64,000 nucleotides of DNA from Nitrospiraceae bacterium. Its GTDB lineage: Bacteria > Nitrospirota > Nitrospiria > Nitrospirales > Nitrospiraceae. Position numbers and translations under genes: made by a program. This document shows, piece after piece, positions 1 to 9,151 of the stretch (positions are counted from its first letter, which is position 1; every line of letters begins with the position of its first letter). Below the pieces are notes generated by a model. That model saw only the letters and a program-made list of their open reading frames with translations, was not told the origin of the DNA and did no database searches. The stretch lies in contig CAKKRE010000051.1 of the NCBI GenBank assembly GCA_919902505.1, forward strand, positions 1-64,000, read 5' to 3'.

Positions 1-18
1 GCAGAGGGCAGTGGGCCA

Positions 19-1185
19 GTGACCGATCGACCCGGATCCGCTTCCGGTCAGGTCGCCGATAGAATGAAGGGGGAACAGGGGCAGGGTGCATACAAGGTAT
101 TCGGGATATACCGTTTTGTGCTGGCCCTGTTGGTTGTGTTGAGTCACACCTGGGAGTTTGCCTTCGAAGCACCCGAGCGACATTTCCTGTCGTCTATCGG
201 GATCGGCAACATCGGAGTGATGACGTTTTTTATTCTCTCGGGTTTTATTATTTCCGAAGCCATCGATCGGTTCTACTGGGGCCGGCCGTATAGCTTTCTG
301 GGCAACAGGTTCTTACGGTTGATCCCCCCGTTTTGGGCTGCCATAGGCGTTTCTGTGATCGTTCATGCGGCGCTGATCAAGCACGGCGCCCGTGCGCTAC
401 CGGCTGCATATTTTCGTGCTGACATGCTCTCCGTCGAAACCGTCCTCGTCAATTTGACGGAGCTCATCCCGATTCTGAACGTGAATAACCTCATCGGCTT
501 GAAGGAGTATTATCACTTTGTCAGCTATGCCTGGGCCGTGTTCATAGAGGTCATGTTTTATCTCTCGGTATTCGCGATATGTCTGGTGTCCGGTCAAAGG
601 TTCATCGGCAGGTACGCTACTGTCGGGTTCCTGTTGTATTGCATAGGAGGGGGAATACTTCTGGCGCATCTTTGCCATGAATATGTGCACAAGCTTTACA
701 GACCCTTGTCGTTCGTTCCCTATTTTTTGCTCGGCGTACTCTTGTACAGACTGAGAAAACGAGCCGGTGCGGTGGAATGGACGGGTGTCGTAGTGGTTGT
801 CCCTCTCATGCTGTTGCATTTTTCCCGCTACATTCAGGGCGAGGTGCCTCTCGATCATGCCTGGGTCGCGAACCTCATGACAGCCAGAGGGCTGACAGCC
901 CTCGCGCTCCTTGTGATGGCGGCAGTACTCATCTATCCTCTGTCCTATGCCGGCGCGGGGCTTAGATTGAAGAACGCAGACCGGTGGTTCGGTGACCTCT
1001 CATACCCGTTGTATTTGAATCATTATGCCATCGTCGTCGGGTTCGCGCCTCTGTTGGAGGCGAAAGGTGCCCGGTATCAGCTGGCGGCGATTCTACTGTC
1101 TTTGGCGCTCGCCTACGGGATGAACGTCGTGGTGGAGGTCCCGCTCAGGCGGATTCGCAACAGTATTCGCGGGGTGGCACTCTAG
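19..1185 (+). CDS. Membrane acyltransferase, OafA/YrhL (acyltransferase 3) family
   Basis: Predicted to move an acyl group, typically acetyl, from a cytoplasmic donor onto a surface polysaccharide sugar. The 388-residue product is almost entirely membrane segments. It carries the family's early conserved histidine (LSHTWEF, about residues 41-47) just after the RFVLALLVV helix, then the NRFLRLIPPFW arginine motif near residues 96-106, and a late YPLYLNH motif. The GTG at 19 is the furthest start in the window; an ATG at 64 (MKGEQGQG) is an alternative and neither has a strong ribosome binding site. It is the first gene of the exopolysaccharide locus and the next gene starts 16 bases after its stop, so it probably decorates that polymer. 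The exact acyl group and sugar cannot be read from the sequence. Confidence 0.85.
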   Translation: MTDRPGSASGQVADRMKGEQGQGAYKVFGIYRFVLALLVVLSHTWEFAFEAPERHFLSSIGIGNIGVMTFFILSGFIISEAIDRFYWGRPYSFLGNRFLRLIPPFWAAIGVSVIVHAALIKHGARALPAAYFRADMLSVETVLVNLTELIPILNVNNLIGLKEYYHFVSYAWAVFIEVMFYLSVFAICLVSGQRFIGRYATVGFLLYCIGGGILLAHLCHEYVHKLYRPLSFVPYFLLGVLLYRLRKRAGAVEWTGVVVVVPLMLLHFSRYIQGEVPLDHAWVANLMTARGLTALALLVMAAVLIYPLSYAGAGLRLKNADRWFGDLSYPLYLNHYAIVVGFAPLLEAKGARYQLAAILLSLALAYGMNVVVEVPLRRIRNSIRGVAL

Positions 1186-1201
1186 GTCCGCCGCACGGTG
1201 T

Positions 1202-2437
1202 ATGAACATTCTTCATCTCAGCACAGAGTACAACCTGGGCGGGTCCGGCCGGGCGGCCTATCGAATTCATTCGGGCCTCCTGCGGCGGGGCCATACCTCG
1301 CGGATGCTTGTCTCGGGCCTGGTGCATGGTGTTTCGGAAGCCGGACCGATTTGGGGGAGCATGCCTTGGCGGGCGGCGGATTGGCTGGCGCGCCGTGCGA
1401 CCGATGCTGTGAGTCTGCAGTATCTCTTCTTGCCTTCTTCCTGGCGGTTGCTGCGTCATCCCTGGTTTCAGGCGGCCGATGTCGTGCAGCTCTACAATAC
1501 GCACGGCGGATATTTCAGCCATTCCGTGTTGGGCGTCGCCAGTCGGCGTAAGCCGTTTGTCTGGCGTCTGTCGGACATGTGGCCCCTGACCGGCCATTGC
1601 TGTTATTCCTATGATTGCGAACGGTGGAAAACAGGCTGCGGCGCCTGCCCGCTGTTGAATGACGAGCCTGCTTTGAAGGCGGACCGGACGGCGCTGCTCT
1701 GGCGAACGAAGCAGCGTATCTATGCCGATGCGAACGTGACGTTGGTGGCGCCGTCTCGGTGGATCGCCGGGCTGGCTGAGCAAAGCCCGCTGGTCGGGCA
1801 TTGGCCGGTGCGAGTGATTCCGAACGGTCTGAATCTGAGCGTGTTTCGACCGATCGATCGAACGTCGGCCCGAGCGGTGTTAGGGCTCCCGCAGGATGAG
1901 GATCTCGTGTTGTTCAGCTCCGTGGAGACGCAGGCCTATCGCAAGGGCGGCACCTTCGTTACAGAGGCTGTGAACGCTCTCAAGGGGAAGACCCGGAAGC
2001 CCTTCCGCCTGTTGGTGGTCGGAAACCGCGCCGGCGAATGGGAGACCGCGGTAAGTGTTCCCGTGACGGCCATCGAGACGGTGAAAGACGATCATCTGTT
2101 GGCGATCATCTACTCGGCTGCGGATCTGTTCGTCCATCCCGCTCTGGCGGATAACCTGCCGAACGGTGTGCTTGAAAGTCTGGCCTGTGGAACGCCGGTG
2201 GTGGCATTCGACGTGGGTGGTGTAGGGGAGGCCGTACGGCCGATGGAGACCGGTTACTTGGCGCGCTATAAGGATGCTGGCGACCTGTCGGAGGGCATCA
2301 AGTGTCTCCTGGACGATCCTGATCTGCGGCAACGACTGCGCGCACGGTGCCGTGAAGTTGCGGAAACCGAATACGATATGGCGTTGCAAACACAACGGTT
2401 CGAGGAATTGTATCAGAGGGTGATCCATGGCCGATAG
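1202..2437 (+). CDS. Glycosyltransferase, GT4-like (group 1) fold
   Basis: A GT-B type glycosyltransferase of 411 residues expected to add one sugar to the lipid-linked repeat unit at the cytoplasmic face. The N-terminal half opens with MNILHLSTEYNLGGSGRAAY, the usual N-terminal glycine-rich loop of this fold. A cysteine-rich stretch (CCYSYDCERWKTGCGACP, about residues 139-156) resembles the cysteine cluster of WcaC-like transferases. The C-terminal half has the donor-binding region with NLPNGVLESLACGTPVVAFDVGG around residues 317-340, containing the E-x7-E-like glutamate. Its last 11 bases overlap the following methyltransferase gene, so the two are translationally coupled. The sugar donor and linkage are unknown. 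Confidence 0.88.
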   Translation: MNILHLSTEYNLGGSGRAAYRIHSGLLRRGHTSRMLVSGLVHGVSEAGPIWGSMPWRAADWLARRATDAVSLQYLFLPSSWRLLRHPWFQAADVVQLYNTHGGYFSHSVLGVASRRKPFVWRLSDMWPLTGHCCYSYDCERWKTGCGACPLLNDEPALKADRTALLWRTKQRIYADANVTLVAPSRWIAGLAEQSPLVGHWPVRVIPNGLNLSVFRPIDRTSARAVLGLPQDEDLVLFSSVETQAYRKGGTFVTEAVNALKGKTRKPFRLLVVGNRAGEWETAVSVPVTAIETVKDDHLLAIIYSAADLFVHPALADNLPNGVLESLACGTPVVAFDVGGVGEAVRPMETGYLARYKDAGDLSEGIKCLLDDPDLRQRLRARCREVAETEYDMALQTQRFEELYQRVIHGR

Positions 2438-3272
2438 CCAGGCCGGGAATTTTCCCGAAACCTCCTACGGCATCGTGAAGCGGCTGCAGACCATCGAGGC
2501 CTGGACGGACCGGGTGGCGCAACGGCTGGGAAAACCATCGCTGTCCATCCTCGACTTCGGCTGCGGCACGGGCGATCATGTGACCTATCCATTGGCCTGT
2601 CTGGGTCATCGTGTGTTGGGGGTGGACATGCATGAGCCGTCCATTCAGGAAGCACAACGAAGATATCCGCTGACGAACCTGCTGTTTAGAACTGCCCGGC
2701 TTGAGTCGTTGATCCGGGAAGGGGTGGCCGCCGATCTGATTATCTGCTCGGAAGTCCTCGAACATCTCCAGCAGCCACAAGACTGTCTCAGCCTCCTGCG
2801 GCGTCTGTTGAAGCCGAACGGGGCGTTAATCATTACCACCCCCAACGGCTATGGATCGTATGAAATGTGCTGCCGCCTGCAACGAGCTCTGACCAGAATC
2901 GGGATCGATCAGGTGGTTCGCCGCCTGGTGCATGCGCGGCGGAAGCGGCAGGCCCGGTCTGTCGAAGGAATGGCGCTGGTGCAGAACTCGTTCCGGCAGG
3001 AGCAGGTCGGATTCTTGAATTTCGAATCCGGCCATGTGCAGTTTTTCCGGGTGCGGCGTCTCCTGGACGTATTCGCCGCCGGCGGTTTCCGCGTAACGGA
3101 ACGGCGGGCCAGGACCTTCCTCTGCGGGCCGTATATCGATGTGCTGCTCCGGCTGCCGCCGTTTCGGCAGGCGCTCTATCGGATGAACAATCGCGTTGCC
3201 GACCTGCTGCCGTTTTCGTGGTCGGCCGACTGGATGTTTCTCCTCGAGCCAACTGAAAAGAGTACCGGGTGA
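2427..3272 (+). CDS. SAM-dependent methyltransferase, class I
   Basis: A class I Rossmann-fold methyltransferase of 281 residues. The SAM-binding motif I is ILDFGCGTGD at residues 41-50, the acidic residue that binds the ribose follows in VLGVDMHE (D67), and SEVLEHL at about 109-113 is the usual motif IV region. A LLKPNGALIITTPNGYG strand follows, as in the UbiG/Methyltransf_12 group. The gene overlaps the glycosyltransferase before it by 11 bases and the one after it by 4, so it belongs to the polysaccharide operon and probably O-methylates a sugar of the repeat unit. The acceptor is not identifiable. The C-terminal third (FRVRRLLDVFAAGGFRV) is typical of sugar-modifying members. Confidence 0.87.
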   Translation: MADSQAGNFPETSYGIVKRLQTIEAWTDRVAQRLGKPSLSILDFGCGTGDHVTYPLACLGHRVLGVDMHEPSIQEAQRRYPLTNLLFRTARLESLIREGVAADLIICSEVLEHLQQPQDCLSLLRRLLKPNGALIITTPNGYGSYEMCCRLQRALTRIGIDQVVRRLVHARRKRQARSVEGMALVQNSFRQEQVGFLNFESGHVQFFRVRRLLDVFAAGGFRVTERRARTFLCGPYIDVLLRLPPFRQALYRMNNRVADLLPFSWSADWMFLLEPTEKSTG

Positions 3273-4579
3273 CGCAGGACTATCCTCGAATTCTGGTGGT
3301 GACGGGAAATAATTTCAATCTCGTGACCGGCGGCGGCATCACGTTGACCAATCTGTTCCGCGGCTGGCCGGCTGATCGACTCGCCAATCTGCACGATGAT
3401 GCGACTCCGGTGGACCGGACGGTCTGTCGGAATTTTTATCGCCTGACAGAGGAGGAGATCCGCTGGGTCTGGCCCTTTTCCCTGCTCAGACGGTCCTACG
3501 GGCGCTTCAAGCGCCACTCCGCCGGGACGTCTGAATCGTCCGGCGCCCAGGGCCCGTCCGTAGGCACCTCCTCCATCGAGCTGGCCAAGCGAGTCATCGG
3601 TGATAGCGTGCCCAAGTGCGCCCACCTCACGAGCGGACTGACGGCGTGGGTGAATGAATTTCAGCCGACGCTCCTCTACGGATTTCTGGGTTCCCTGGAG
3701 CAGGTGGATCTCACGCGGCAGCTTGCGAAGCGATGGGCGATTCCCCTGGTGGTGCATATGATGGATGACTGGCCGGCGGTGCTGCACACCGGCGGCCTAT
3801 TGGGGCCGGTCGTGGGACCCGTTTTGCGTCGTGAATTGAAGGCGACGCTCCGTGAGGCGGTGGGGCGGTTCGCCATCTGCGAGCAAATGTGCGAAGAATA
3901 TCAACAGCGCTACGGCTATCCGTTTCTGCCGTTTCAGAACGCTCTGGATGTGGAACGGTGGTTGCCGGATTCTCGAACCGATTGGAAGGCAGGCACACCG
4001 TTTGTCCTGCGGTATGTGGGATCCATCGTGCCGGACGGACAGCGTGAAAGTCTGAGAGACATCGCTGGAGCCGTTGCCCGGCTATCAGCCGACGGCATCG
4101 ACGTGCAACTATGGATTCATTCGCCGCCCCACGAGTCCGCGTACCTTCGCGATCTGTCCTCTCCGGCCGTTCGGATCGAAGGTCCGCCCGATCCGAAGTC
4201 GATCGCGCGACTGCTGGCCGGAACGGATCTGCTGGTCCTGCCGTACAACTTCGATGCGCGAAGTGCCCGGTACATCCGGCTCTCGCTTCCGACGAAGGCG
4301 CCGGCGTATATGATTTCAGGAACGCCGATTCTAGTGTATGCTCCCGGCGACGTGGCCACCGCGCGCTATGCGACACGCGAGGAGTGGGGGCATGTCGTGG
4401 ATTCCCAAGGGGAAGCGCAGGTCATGGCAGCCGTGCGAAGACTGATGCAGGAAGAATCGTTGCGCGAGCGATTGGGCCGCCGGGCACGAGAGGTCGCTGT
4501 CGCGCGGCACGATGCGTCGGTGGTCAAGGCCGCTTTTTGGACGGCGCTCTGCGAGGCGGCTCGACAGAGAGAAGCCTAG
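3269..4579 (+). CDS. Glycosyltransferase, group 1-like, exopolysaccharide locus
   Basis: A 436-residue protein with a GT-B pattern. The N-terminal domain begins ILVVTGNNFNLVTGGGITLTN, with the glycine-rich acceptor-side loop. The C-terminal domain contains LLVLPYNF, then LPTKAPAYMISGTPILVYAP, in the place where GT4 enzymes carry their donor-binding segment. The start is a GTG that overlaps the TGA of the preceding methyltransferase (GTGA), a clear sign of coupling. It is less similar to textbook GT4 proteins than its neighbours, and the donor-site glutamates are not obvious, so the family call is softer. It is expected to act in the cytoplasm on the lipid-linked repeat unit. Confidence 0.78.
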   Translation: MTQDYPRILVVTGNNFNLVTGGGITLTNLFRGWPADRLANLHDDATPVDRTVCRNFYRLTEEEIRWVWPFSLLRRSYGRFKRHSAGTSESSGAQGPSVGTSSIELAKRVIGDSVPKCAHLTSGLTAWVNEFQPTLLYGFLGSLEQVDLTRQLAKRWAIPLVVHMMDDWPAVLHTGGLLGPVVGPVLRRELKATLREAVGRFAICEQMCEEYQQRYGYPFLPFQNALDVERWLPDSRTDWKAGTPFVLRYVGSIVPDGQRESLRDIAGAVARLSADGIDVQLWIHSPPHESAYLRDLSSPAVRIEGPPDPKSIARLLAGTDLLVLPYNFDARSARYIRLSLPTKAPAYMISGTPILVYAPGDVATARYATREEWGHVVDSQGEAQVMAAVRRLMQEESLRERLGRRAREVAVARHDASVVKAAFWTALCEAARQREA

Positions 4580-4705
4580 CGGCGTTCCGCGACCCGCATT
4601 GCGGCGACCGGAAATTCATCGGCCCGTCCCGGGCTTCCTGAGCGGGGGCGGTCATTTCGAATCGGCTCAAGGCCTACGTATGCGTGGGAAGGCTCGAAAG
4701 CATTT

Positions 4706-5485
4706 ATGCGACGATCATCAGTGAAAAACGATAACGAAGATGTCCGCCGGTATTGGAATCAGGAGGCGTGCGGCACCGCCCGCCCGATCGTGGGTGAGGT
4801 GCCCGAACTCAGTCGCGAGTGGTTCGAGCGGATCGAATCCTACCGTTATGAACTGGAGCCCTTCATCCACTCGGTCGCGCAATTTACCCGTCACCACGGT
4901 CAACGTATGCTGGAGATCGGGGTCGGTGCCGGGACTGATCACCTGCAATGGGCGCGAGCCGGCTTGGACTGCCACGGGGTCGATTTGACCGAGCGGGCCA
5001 TCGAGGTGACACGCGCGCGATTGGCGTTGTATGGATTGACCAGTCATCTGCAACGGATCGATGCCGAAATTCTTCCCTTCCCCGATCAGTCTTTCGATCT
5101 GGTCTATTCCTGGGGCGTCATTCACCATGCGGAGCATCCCGAGCGAATCATTGCCGAAGTACGACGAGTGCTGAAACCGAATGGCCTGTTCATCGGCATG
5201 TTGTACGGGAGACATTCACTGGTTGCCCTGAAGTTGTGGGTGAAATACGGTTTGCTCCGCGGGCGTCCTGACAGAACGCTGGCTCATGTGGTTGCCCATC
5301 ATATGGAGAGCCCGGGCACGAAGGCCTATACGATTCATGAAGTGCGGGAGTTGTATGCGCAATTCTCTCAGGTGACCGCCACTCCGGTGTTGACGCCCTA
5401 TGACCGGCTGAGGCTACCGGCCTGGCTGACGCAGTGGCTGCCCGCCCGATGGGGGTGGTTCATTTGCATTCATGCGGTCAAGTAA
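4706..5485 (+). CDS. SAM-dependent methyltransferase, class I
   Basis: A 259-residue class I methyltransferase. Motif I is MLEIGVGAGT at residues 68-77, the acidic residue is in CHGVDLTERAI, and the motif IV region reads FDLVYSWGVIHH, followed by RRVLKPNGLFIG. This is the Methyltransf_11 pattern. It follows a 126-base gap after the preceding glycosyltransferase, which holds no gene, and its TAA is directly followed by the GTG start of the next glycosyltransferase with no spacer. The position within the polysaccharide operon suggests methylation of a sugar residue. It is not a close copy of the methyltransferase at 2427-3272, so the two probably act on different acceptors. Confidence 0.86.
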   Translation: MRRSSVKNDNEDVRRYWNQEACGTARPIVGEVPELSREWFERIESYRYELEPFIHSVAQFTRHHGQRMLEIGVGAGTDHLQWARAGLDCHGVDLTERAIEVTRARLALYGLTSHLQRIDAEILPFPDQSFDLVYSWGVIHHAEHPERIIAEVRRVLKPNGLFIGMLYGRHSLVALKLWVKYGLLRGRPDRTLAHVVAHHMESPGTKAYTIHEVRELYAQFSQVTATPVLTPYDRLRLPAWLTQWLPARWGWFICIHAVK

Positions 5486-6661
5486 GTGGAGCAAGGGCAT
5501 TCGACACAGAAGATTTTGATGGCCTGCGCCAATTACTGGACGACTCCGTTCCAAGTGGGAAGCCACCATCTGGCCCGTGGCTTCGTGGATGCCGGATGGA
5601 CGGTTGGTTTCGTGTCGGATCCCATTTCTCCGCTGCATCTCCTGGGGCATGCGCGGAAAGAGCTGGCAAGCCGGTTCCGGCTGTATCGACAGGGTGGCTT
5701 GTGGGATCTTGGTAAGAAACTTTGGGCCTACGTTCCGGCGGCATTGGCCACTCCGCGGAATGAGCCCCTGCTTCGCAGTTACGCGCTTGAGCGTGGCTGG
5801 GCCCATCTGACCTGGCCTTCGGTCGGCGGGGTGGTGTGGAACCACGGCTTCGGCGATGTCGATCTCCTGTACTGCGATAGCCCCAAGCATCTGTCCTGGC
5901 TCACTCACGTTGCTCGTGCGAGAACCGTGTTTCGAGTGGCCGATAACACCTCCGGATTCGGACGCACGACGCCAGCCGCCCGGGCAGCCGAACGTGAACT
6001 GGCTGCCGCCGCCGATCTGGTGGTCTACAGTGCGGAGACTTTGAAGGAATATGTGGAAGGCCTGAAGCCTCGTCGCATGGCCCATTTGCCGAACGGCGTC
6101 AATTTTTCCCACTTTGCGAGACCTGACGTGCCCGTTCCGTTTGAGTATGCCTCGATCCGCCGGCCCATTGCGGTCTATGCAGGCTATATGGACGCCTGGT
6201 TCGATTACGCGCTGTTGAATCGTGCGGTGGCGGCATTGCCGGACATCTCGTTCGTCCTCATCGGGGGAACTCCCCATGCCCATGCCAGGTTTGCGCCGGC
6301 GGCCAATCTGCATTTGCTCGGGCCCCGGCCGTTTTCACGGTTGCCGCAATATTTGCGGGCTGCGGATGTGGGGCTCATTCCGTTCGACGTGCGAAACCAC
6401 CCGACGTTGGTTCATAGCATCCATCCCTTGAAGCTCTATGAATACCTTGCGGCAGGGCTGCCTGTTGTCGCCACCCGTTGGCGTGAACTGGAGCGGCTGC
6501 AGAGCCCGGCGATGCTCTGTGAATCCGCCGAGCAGTTTGTGACGGCGATCGAAGGCTGCGTCACTCGCGAACCTCAGCAGGATCTCTACCGCGCGTACGC
6601 GGAACAAGCCGATTGGAAACACCGCGTCTCGCGGTTGCTGCAGTTGGCGCAGTCCGGTTGA
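5486..6661 (+). CDS. Glycosyltransferase, GT4-like
   Basis: A 391-residue GT-B glycosyltransferase. It starts at a GTG immediately after the TAA of the preceding methyltransferase gene, giving the N-terminus MEQGHSTQKILMACANYW. The middle has LPNGVNFSHF, the standard linker motif between the two Rossmann domains. The C-terminal domain includes IPFDVRNHPTLVHSIHPLKLYEYLAAGLPVV, where PLKLYEY supplies the E-x7-E glutamate region of the donor site. This 'PLKLYEYLA' form is typical of enzymes annotated as teichuronic-acid or mannosyl transferases. The precise sugar is unknown. It is in tight operon arrangement with both neighbours. Confidence 0.87.
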   Translation: MEQGHSTQKILMACANYWTTPFQVGSHHLARGFVDAGWTVGFVSDPISPLHLLGHARKELASRFRLYRQGGLWDLGKKLWAYVPAALATPRNEPLLRSYALERGWAHLTWPSVGGVVWNHGFGDVDLLYCDSPKHLSWLTHVARARTVFRVADNTSGFGRTTPAARAAERELAAAADLVVYSAETLKEYVEGLKPRRMAHLPNGVNFSHFARPDVPVPFEYASIRRPIAVYAGYMDAWFDYALLNRAVAALPDISFVLIGGTPHAHARFAPAANLHLLGPRPFSRLPQYLRAADVGLIPFDVRNHPTLVHSIHPLKLYEYLAAGLPVVATRWRELERLQSPAMLCESAEQFVTAIEGCVTREPQQDLYRAYAEQADWKHRVSRLLQLAQSG

Positions 6662-6664
6662 CCG

Positions 6665-6682
6665 AAAGGAGAGTGGCCTATT
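6665..6682 (+). promoter_or_regulatory. Shine-Dalgarno followed by a candidate ATT start codon
   Basis: The purine-rich AAAGGAGAG at 6665-6673 ends 6 bases before an in-frame ATT at 6680-6682. No ATG, GTG or TTG exists in this frame between the upstream in-frame stop (6659-6661) and the ATG at 6707. Reading from ATT gives IQRGPITIDMRMVQSAG, which restores the beta-strand (ITIDMRMV) that normally opens proteins of this family. The ATG at 6707 has no ribosome binding site. ATT starts are rare but known, for example infC of E. coli. Confidence 0.5.
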
Positions 6683-6706
6683 CAACGAGGACCCATCACC
6701 ATCGAC

Positions 6707-7777
6707 ATGCGAATGGTGCAGTCCGCGGGCATCGGGACATACCTGCAAGAACTTGTTCCACGGTTGTTCAAGGTCTTGTCCAAGCCGGCCTTTTGTCTGC
6801 TCGGTCAGGCTGACCTCCTCCGCGGATTCAGCTGGGCTCAGCATCCGAATATCAGGATCATCGATTGCCGGGCGGGGATTTATTCGCTACGCGAGCAGGT
6901 TGAGCTCCCGCTGCGGATTCCCCGCGATACCACCCTCTATTGGTCCCCTCACTACAATATTCCATTGTTGTATCGAGGGCCTCTCTTGGTGACGGTCCAC
7001 GACACCCTTCACCTGGCGATGCCGCAATTCGTGGACGGGTGGCATCGACGGGCCTATGCGCGCCTGATGTTTCGAGCCGTACGGGCCAAGGCGGCCGCCA
7101 TTGTGTGTGTCTCTCAATTTGCCAGGGACCAACTCCTGCAGTTCGTTCCCGAGGGACGGCAGGAAGTCACCGTGGTGCATAACGGGGTGGATGTCTCATG
7201 GTTCGCGCCGGTGCCTGGCGGGCCGCCCCACGGGAAACCCTACGTACTCTTCGTCGGAAGCGTCAAGCCGCACAAGAACCTGTCCCGTCTGCTGGAGGCA
7301 TTTGCCCTGGTGCAGAAGCACATTCCGCATGACCTGGTGATCATCGGTCGCCGGGAGGGCCTCATTACCGGCGACGCGTCGGCGATGGCGATGGCCTCCG
7401 CCATGGGCGATCGAGTGATCTGTGTCGGCGAGTTGGAGCATGGAGATGAATTGCTCCGTCGGTTCTATCGGTACGCGGATGTTCTGGTGATGCCCTCGCT
7501 CTATGAGAGTTTCGGGCTTCCAGCCTTGGAGGCGCTGGCGTCCGGCTGTCCGGTCATCGTCTCACGCGTCGCGGGGTTACCCGAGGTGTATGGAGAAGGC
7601 GCCATGTACTGTGATCCGTACGACCCGTCCGATATTGCGGAGCGCATCCGACTGATGGTGAGTGATCGCGGGGTGCGAGAACAGTACCTCACTGCCGGGC
7701 AGGTCGTGGCCACGCAGTACGATTGGGACACAACAGTAGAAAAGCTCGCTGCCCTCGTGTGCGCCTCCCGGCTGTGA
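6707..7777 (+). CDS. Glycosyltransferase, GT4-like
   Basis: A GT4-type glycosyltransferase of 356 residues from the ATG at 6707, or 365 if translation begins at the ATT at 6680. The N-terminal MRMVQSAGIGTYLQELVP corresponds to the IDARM-x-GIGTY signature seen in mannosyltransferases of this group, but its preceding strand (ITID) is lost with the ATG start. The family's linker appears as VVHNGVDVSWF. The donor site shows MPSLYESFGLPALEALASGCPVI, with both glutamates of the E-x7-E motif. HKNLSRLLEAFALV is the usual PHKN region. With the GDP-mannose genes 9-11 kb downstream, a mannosyltransferase is a fair but unproven guess. Confidence 0.9.
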   Translation: MRMVQSAGIGTYLQELVPRLFKVLSKPAFCLLGQADLLRGFSWAQHPNIRIIDCRAGIYSLREQVELPLRIPRDTTLYWSPHYNIPLLYRGPLLVTVHDTLHLAMPQFVDGWHRRAYARLMFRAVRAKAAAIVCVSQFARDQLLQFVPEGRQEVTVVHNGVDVSWFAPVPGGPPHGKPYVLFVGSVKPHKNLSRLLEAFALVQKHIPHDLVIIGRREGLITGDASAMAMASAMGDRVICVGELEHGDELLRRFYRYADVLVMPSLYESFGLPALEALASGCPVIVSRVAGLPEVYGEGAMYCDPYDPSDIAERIRLMVSDRGVREQYLTAGQVVATQYDWDTTVEKLAALVCASRL

Positions 7778-7918
7778 GGCGCCGATGGTGAGGCATGCCG
7801 GTGAGCCTGAACTGAACCCCATCGATCCGATATCCCTGAGGTTTCCAATGCCGGCGGGAGGACGTTCGTTCAGGGCGCAAATCGACGATCTGTGGCCTGC
7901 TCGCTCGCGTGTGTGGAC

Positions 7919-9151
7919 ATGAAAAAACTTCATCTCGTGGTTCTCAGCGATTTTGGATACGTGAACGGCGGCAACGCTGCCGTGGCGTTGGCGAGTGCCA
8001 GGGGGCTCGCTCGTCGCGGTCATGCCGTGACCCTGTTGTCCGCGGTCGGGGCGACGACGCCCAGCGATGATCCCGATGGGGTTCGATTGGTTTCAACCGA
8101 TCAACAGGAGATTCTGACGGATTCGAACCGAATGCGAGCCATCCTTCAAGGGACGTGGAACGTCAAGGCGGCCCGGATGCTTCGCGCGCTTCTTCGAGAT
8201 CTCGATCCCGCCTGTACCGTGGTGCATCTCCACAGCTGGACCCAAGCCCTGTCCTCCAGTGTGGTGCGCGCCGCGTTGGCGGTAGGGGTTCGGGTTGTGT
8301 ACACTATGCACGATTACTTTTCTCTGTGCCCCAACGGGACCTTCTTCAATCATCAACAGAACGAGATCTGCCGGCTCCGGCCGATGTCGCTCTCCTGTAT
8401 CGCCAGCCACTGCGACAAACGCAGCTATTCGCATAAGCTCTGGCGAATCCTGCGACAGGCGGTGCAGGCCCACCGGGGAGGGATCCCCAATCGAATTCTT
8501 GATTTCATTGCCGTCTCGCCGTTCAGTCACGCGATCCTGGCGCCGGGTCTTCCCGCGGGGGCTCGCGTGTACTACGTCCCCAGTCCGATCGAGGTCTCAC
8601 GGGACGTACCGGCGCGGGTTGCGGAAAACAGGGCGTTCGTGATGGTCGGAAAGATCACACAGGGAAAGGGCGCCATTGTGTTCGCCAAGGCCGCCCACGC
8701 GTTGGGATGTGAGGCCCTGTTCGTGGGCGACGGTCCCTGCGCTCAGGAAGTGGTGCAGGTGTACTCCCGTGCCCGTGTGACGGGATGGGTTTCCAGGGAA
8801 AAGGTGACGGAGTATCTGAAAACCGCCCGGGTGCTGGTGTTTCCCTCGTTATGGTACGAGACCGAGGGGTTGAGTGTGATTGAGGCCGCGGCGTTGGGAG
8901 TGCCGGCGATTGTGTCCGACACGTCGGCCGCGCGCATGTCCATTGCGGACGGGGTGACGGGGTTGTGTTTTGCAGGCGCCGATGAGGCGGACCTGATTCG
9001 AGCGATGCGGACACTCTCCGCCGACGATGCGCTCGTCGGGGCCATGGGGCAAGCCGCCCATCAGCGGTATTGGGAGGATCCCCGAACCTTAGACAGGCAC
9101 GTGTCCGAGCTCGAAGCGGTCTATGAGCAGGCCTTGAGGGGACGGATATGA
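7919..9151 (+). CDS. Glycosyltransferase, GT4-like
   Basis: A 410-residue GT-B glycosyltransferase. I place the start at the ATG at 7919 (MKKLHLVVLSDFGYVNGGNA), because the family begins with such a beta-strand plus glycine loop; an upstream GTG at 7892 would add nine residues of no evident role. A cysteine-containing region (CRLRPMSLSCIASHCDKR) resembles that in WcaC/GumH-like enzymes. The donor site reads FPSLWYETEGLSVIEAAALGVPAIV, with the paired glutamates. A 141-base gap before it holds no gene. The stop overlaps the next gene's start by 4 bases (ATGA), so it is coupled to the polymerase-glycosyltransferase fusion. Confidence 0.89.
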   Translation: MKKLHLVVLSDFGYVNGGNAAVALASARGLARRGHAVTLLSAVGATTPSDDPDGVRLVSTDQQEILTDSNRMRAILQGTWNVKAARMLRALLRDLDPACTVVHLHSWTQALSSSVVRAALAVGVRVVYTMHDYFSLCPNGTFFNHQQNEICRLRPMSLSCIASHCDKRSYSHKLWRILRQAVQAHRGGIPNRILDFIAVSPFSHAILAPGLPAGARVYYVPSPIEVSRDVPARVAENRAFVMVGKITQGKGAIVFAKAAHALGCEALFVGDGPCAQEVVQVYSRARVTGWVSREKVTEYLKTARVLVFPSLWYETEGLSVIEAAALGVPAIVSDTSAARMSIADGVTGLCFAGADEADLIRAMRTLSADDALVGAMGQAAHQRYWEDPRTLDRHVSELEAVYEQALRGRI

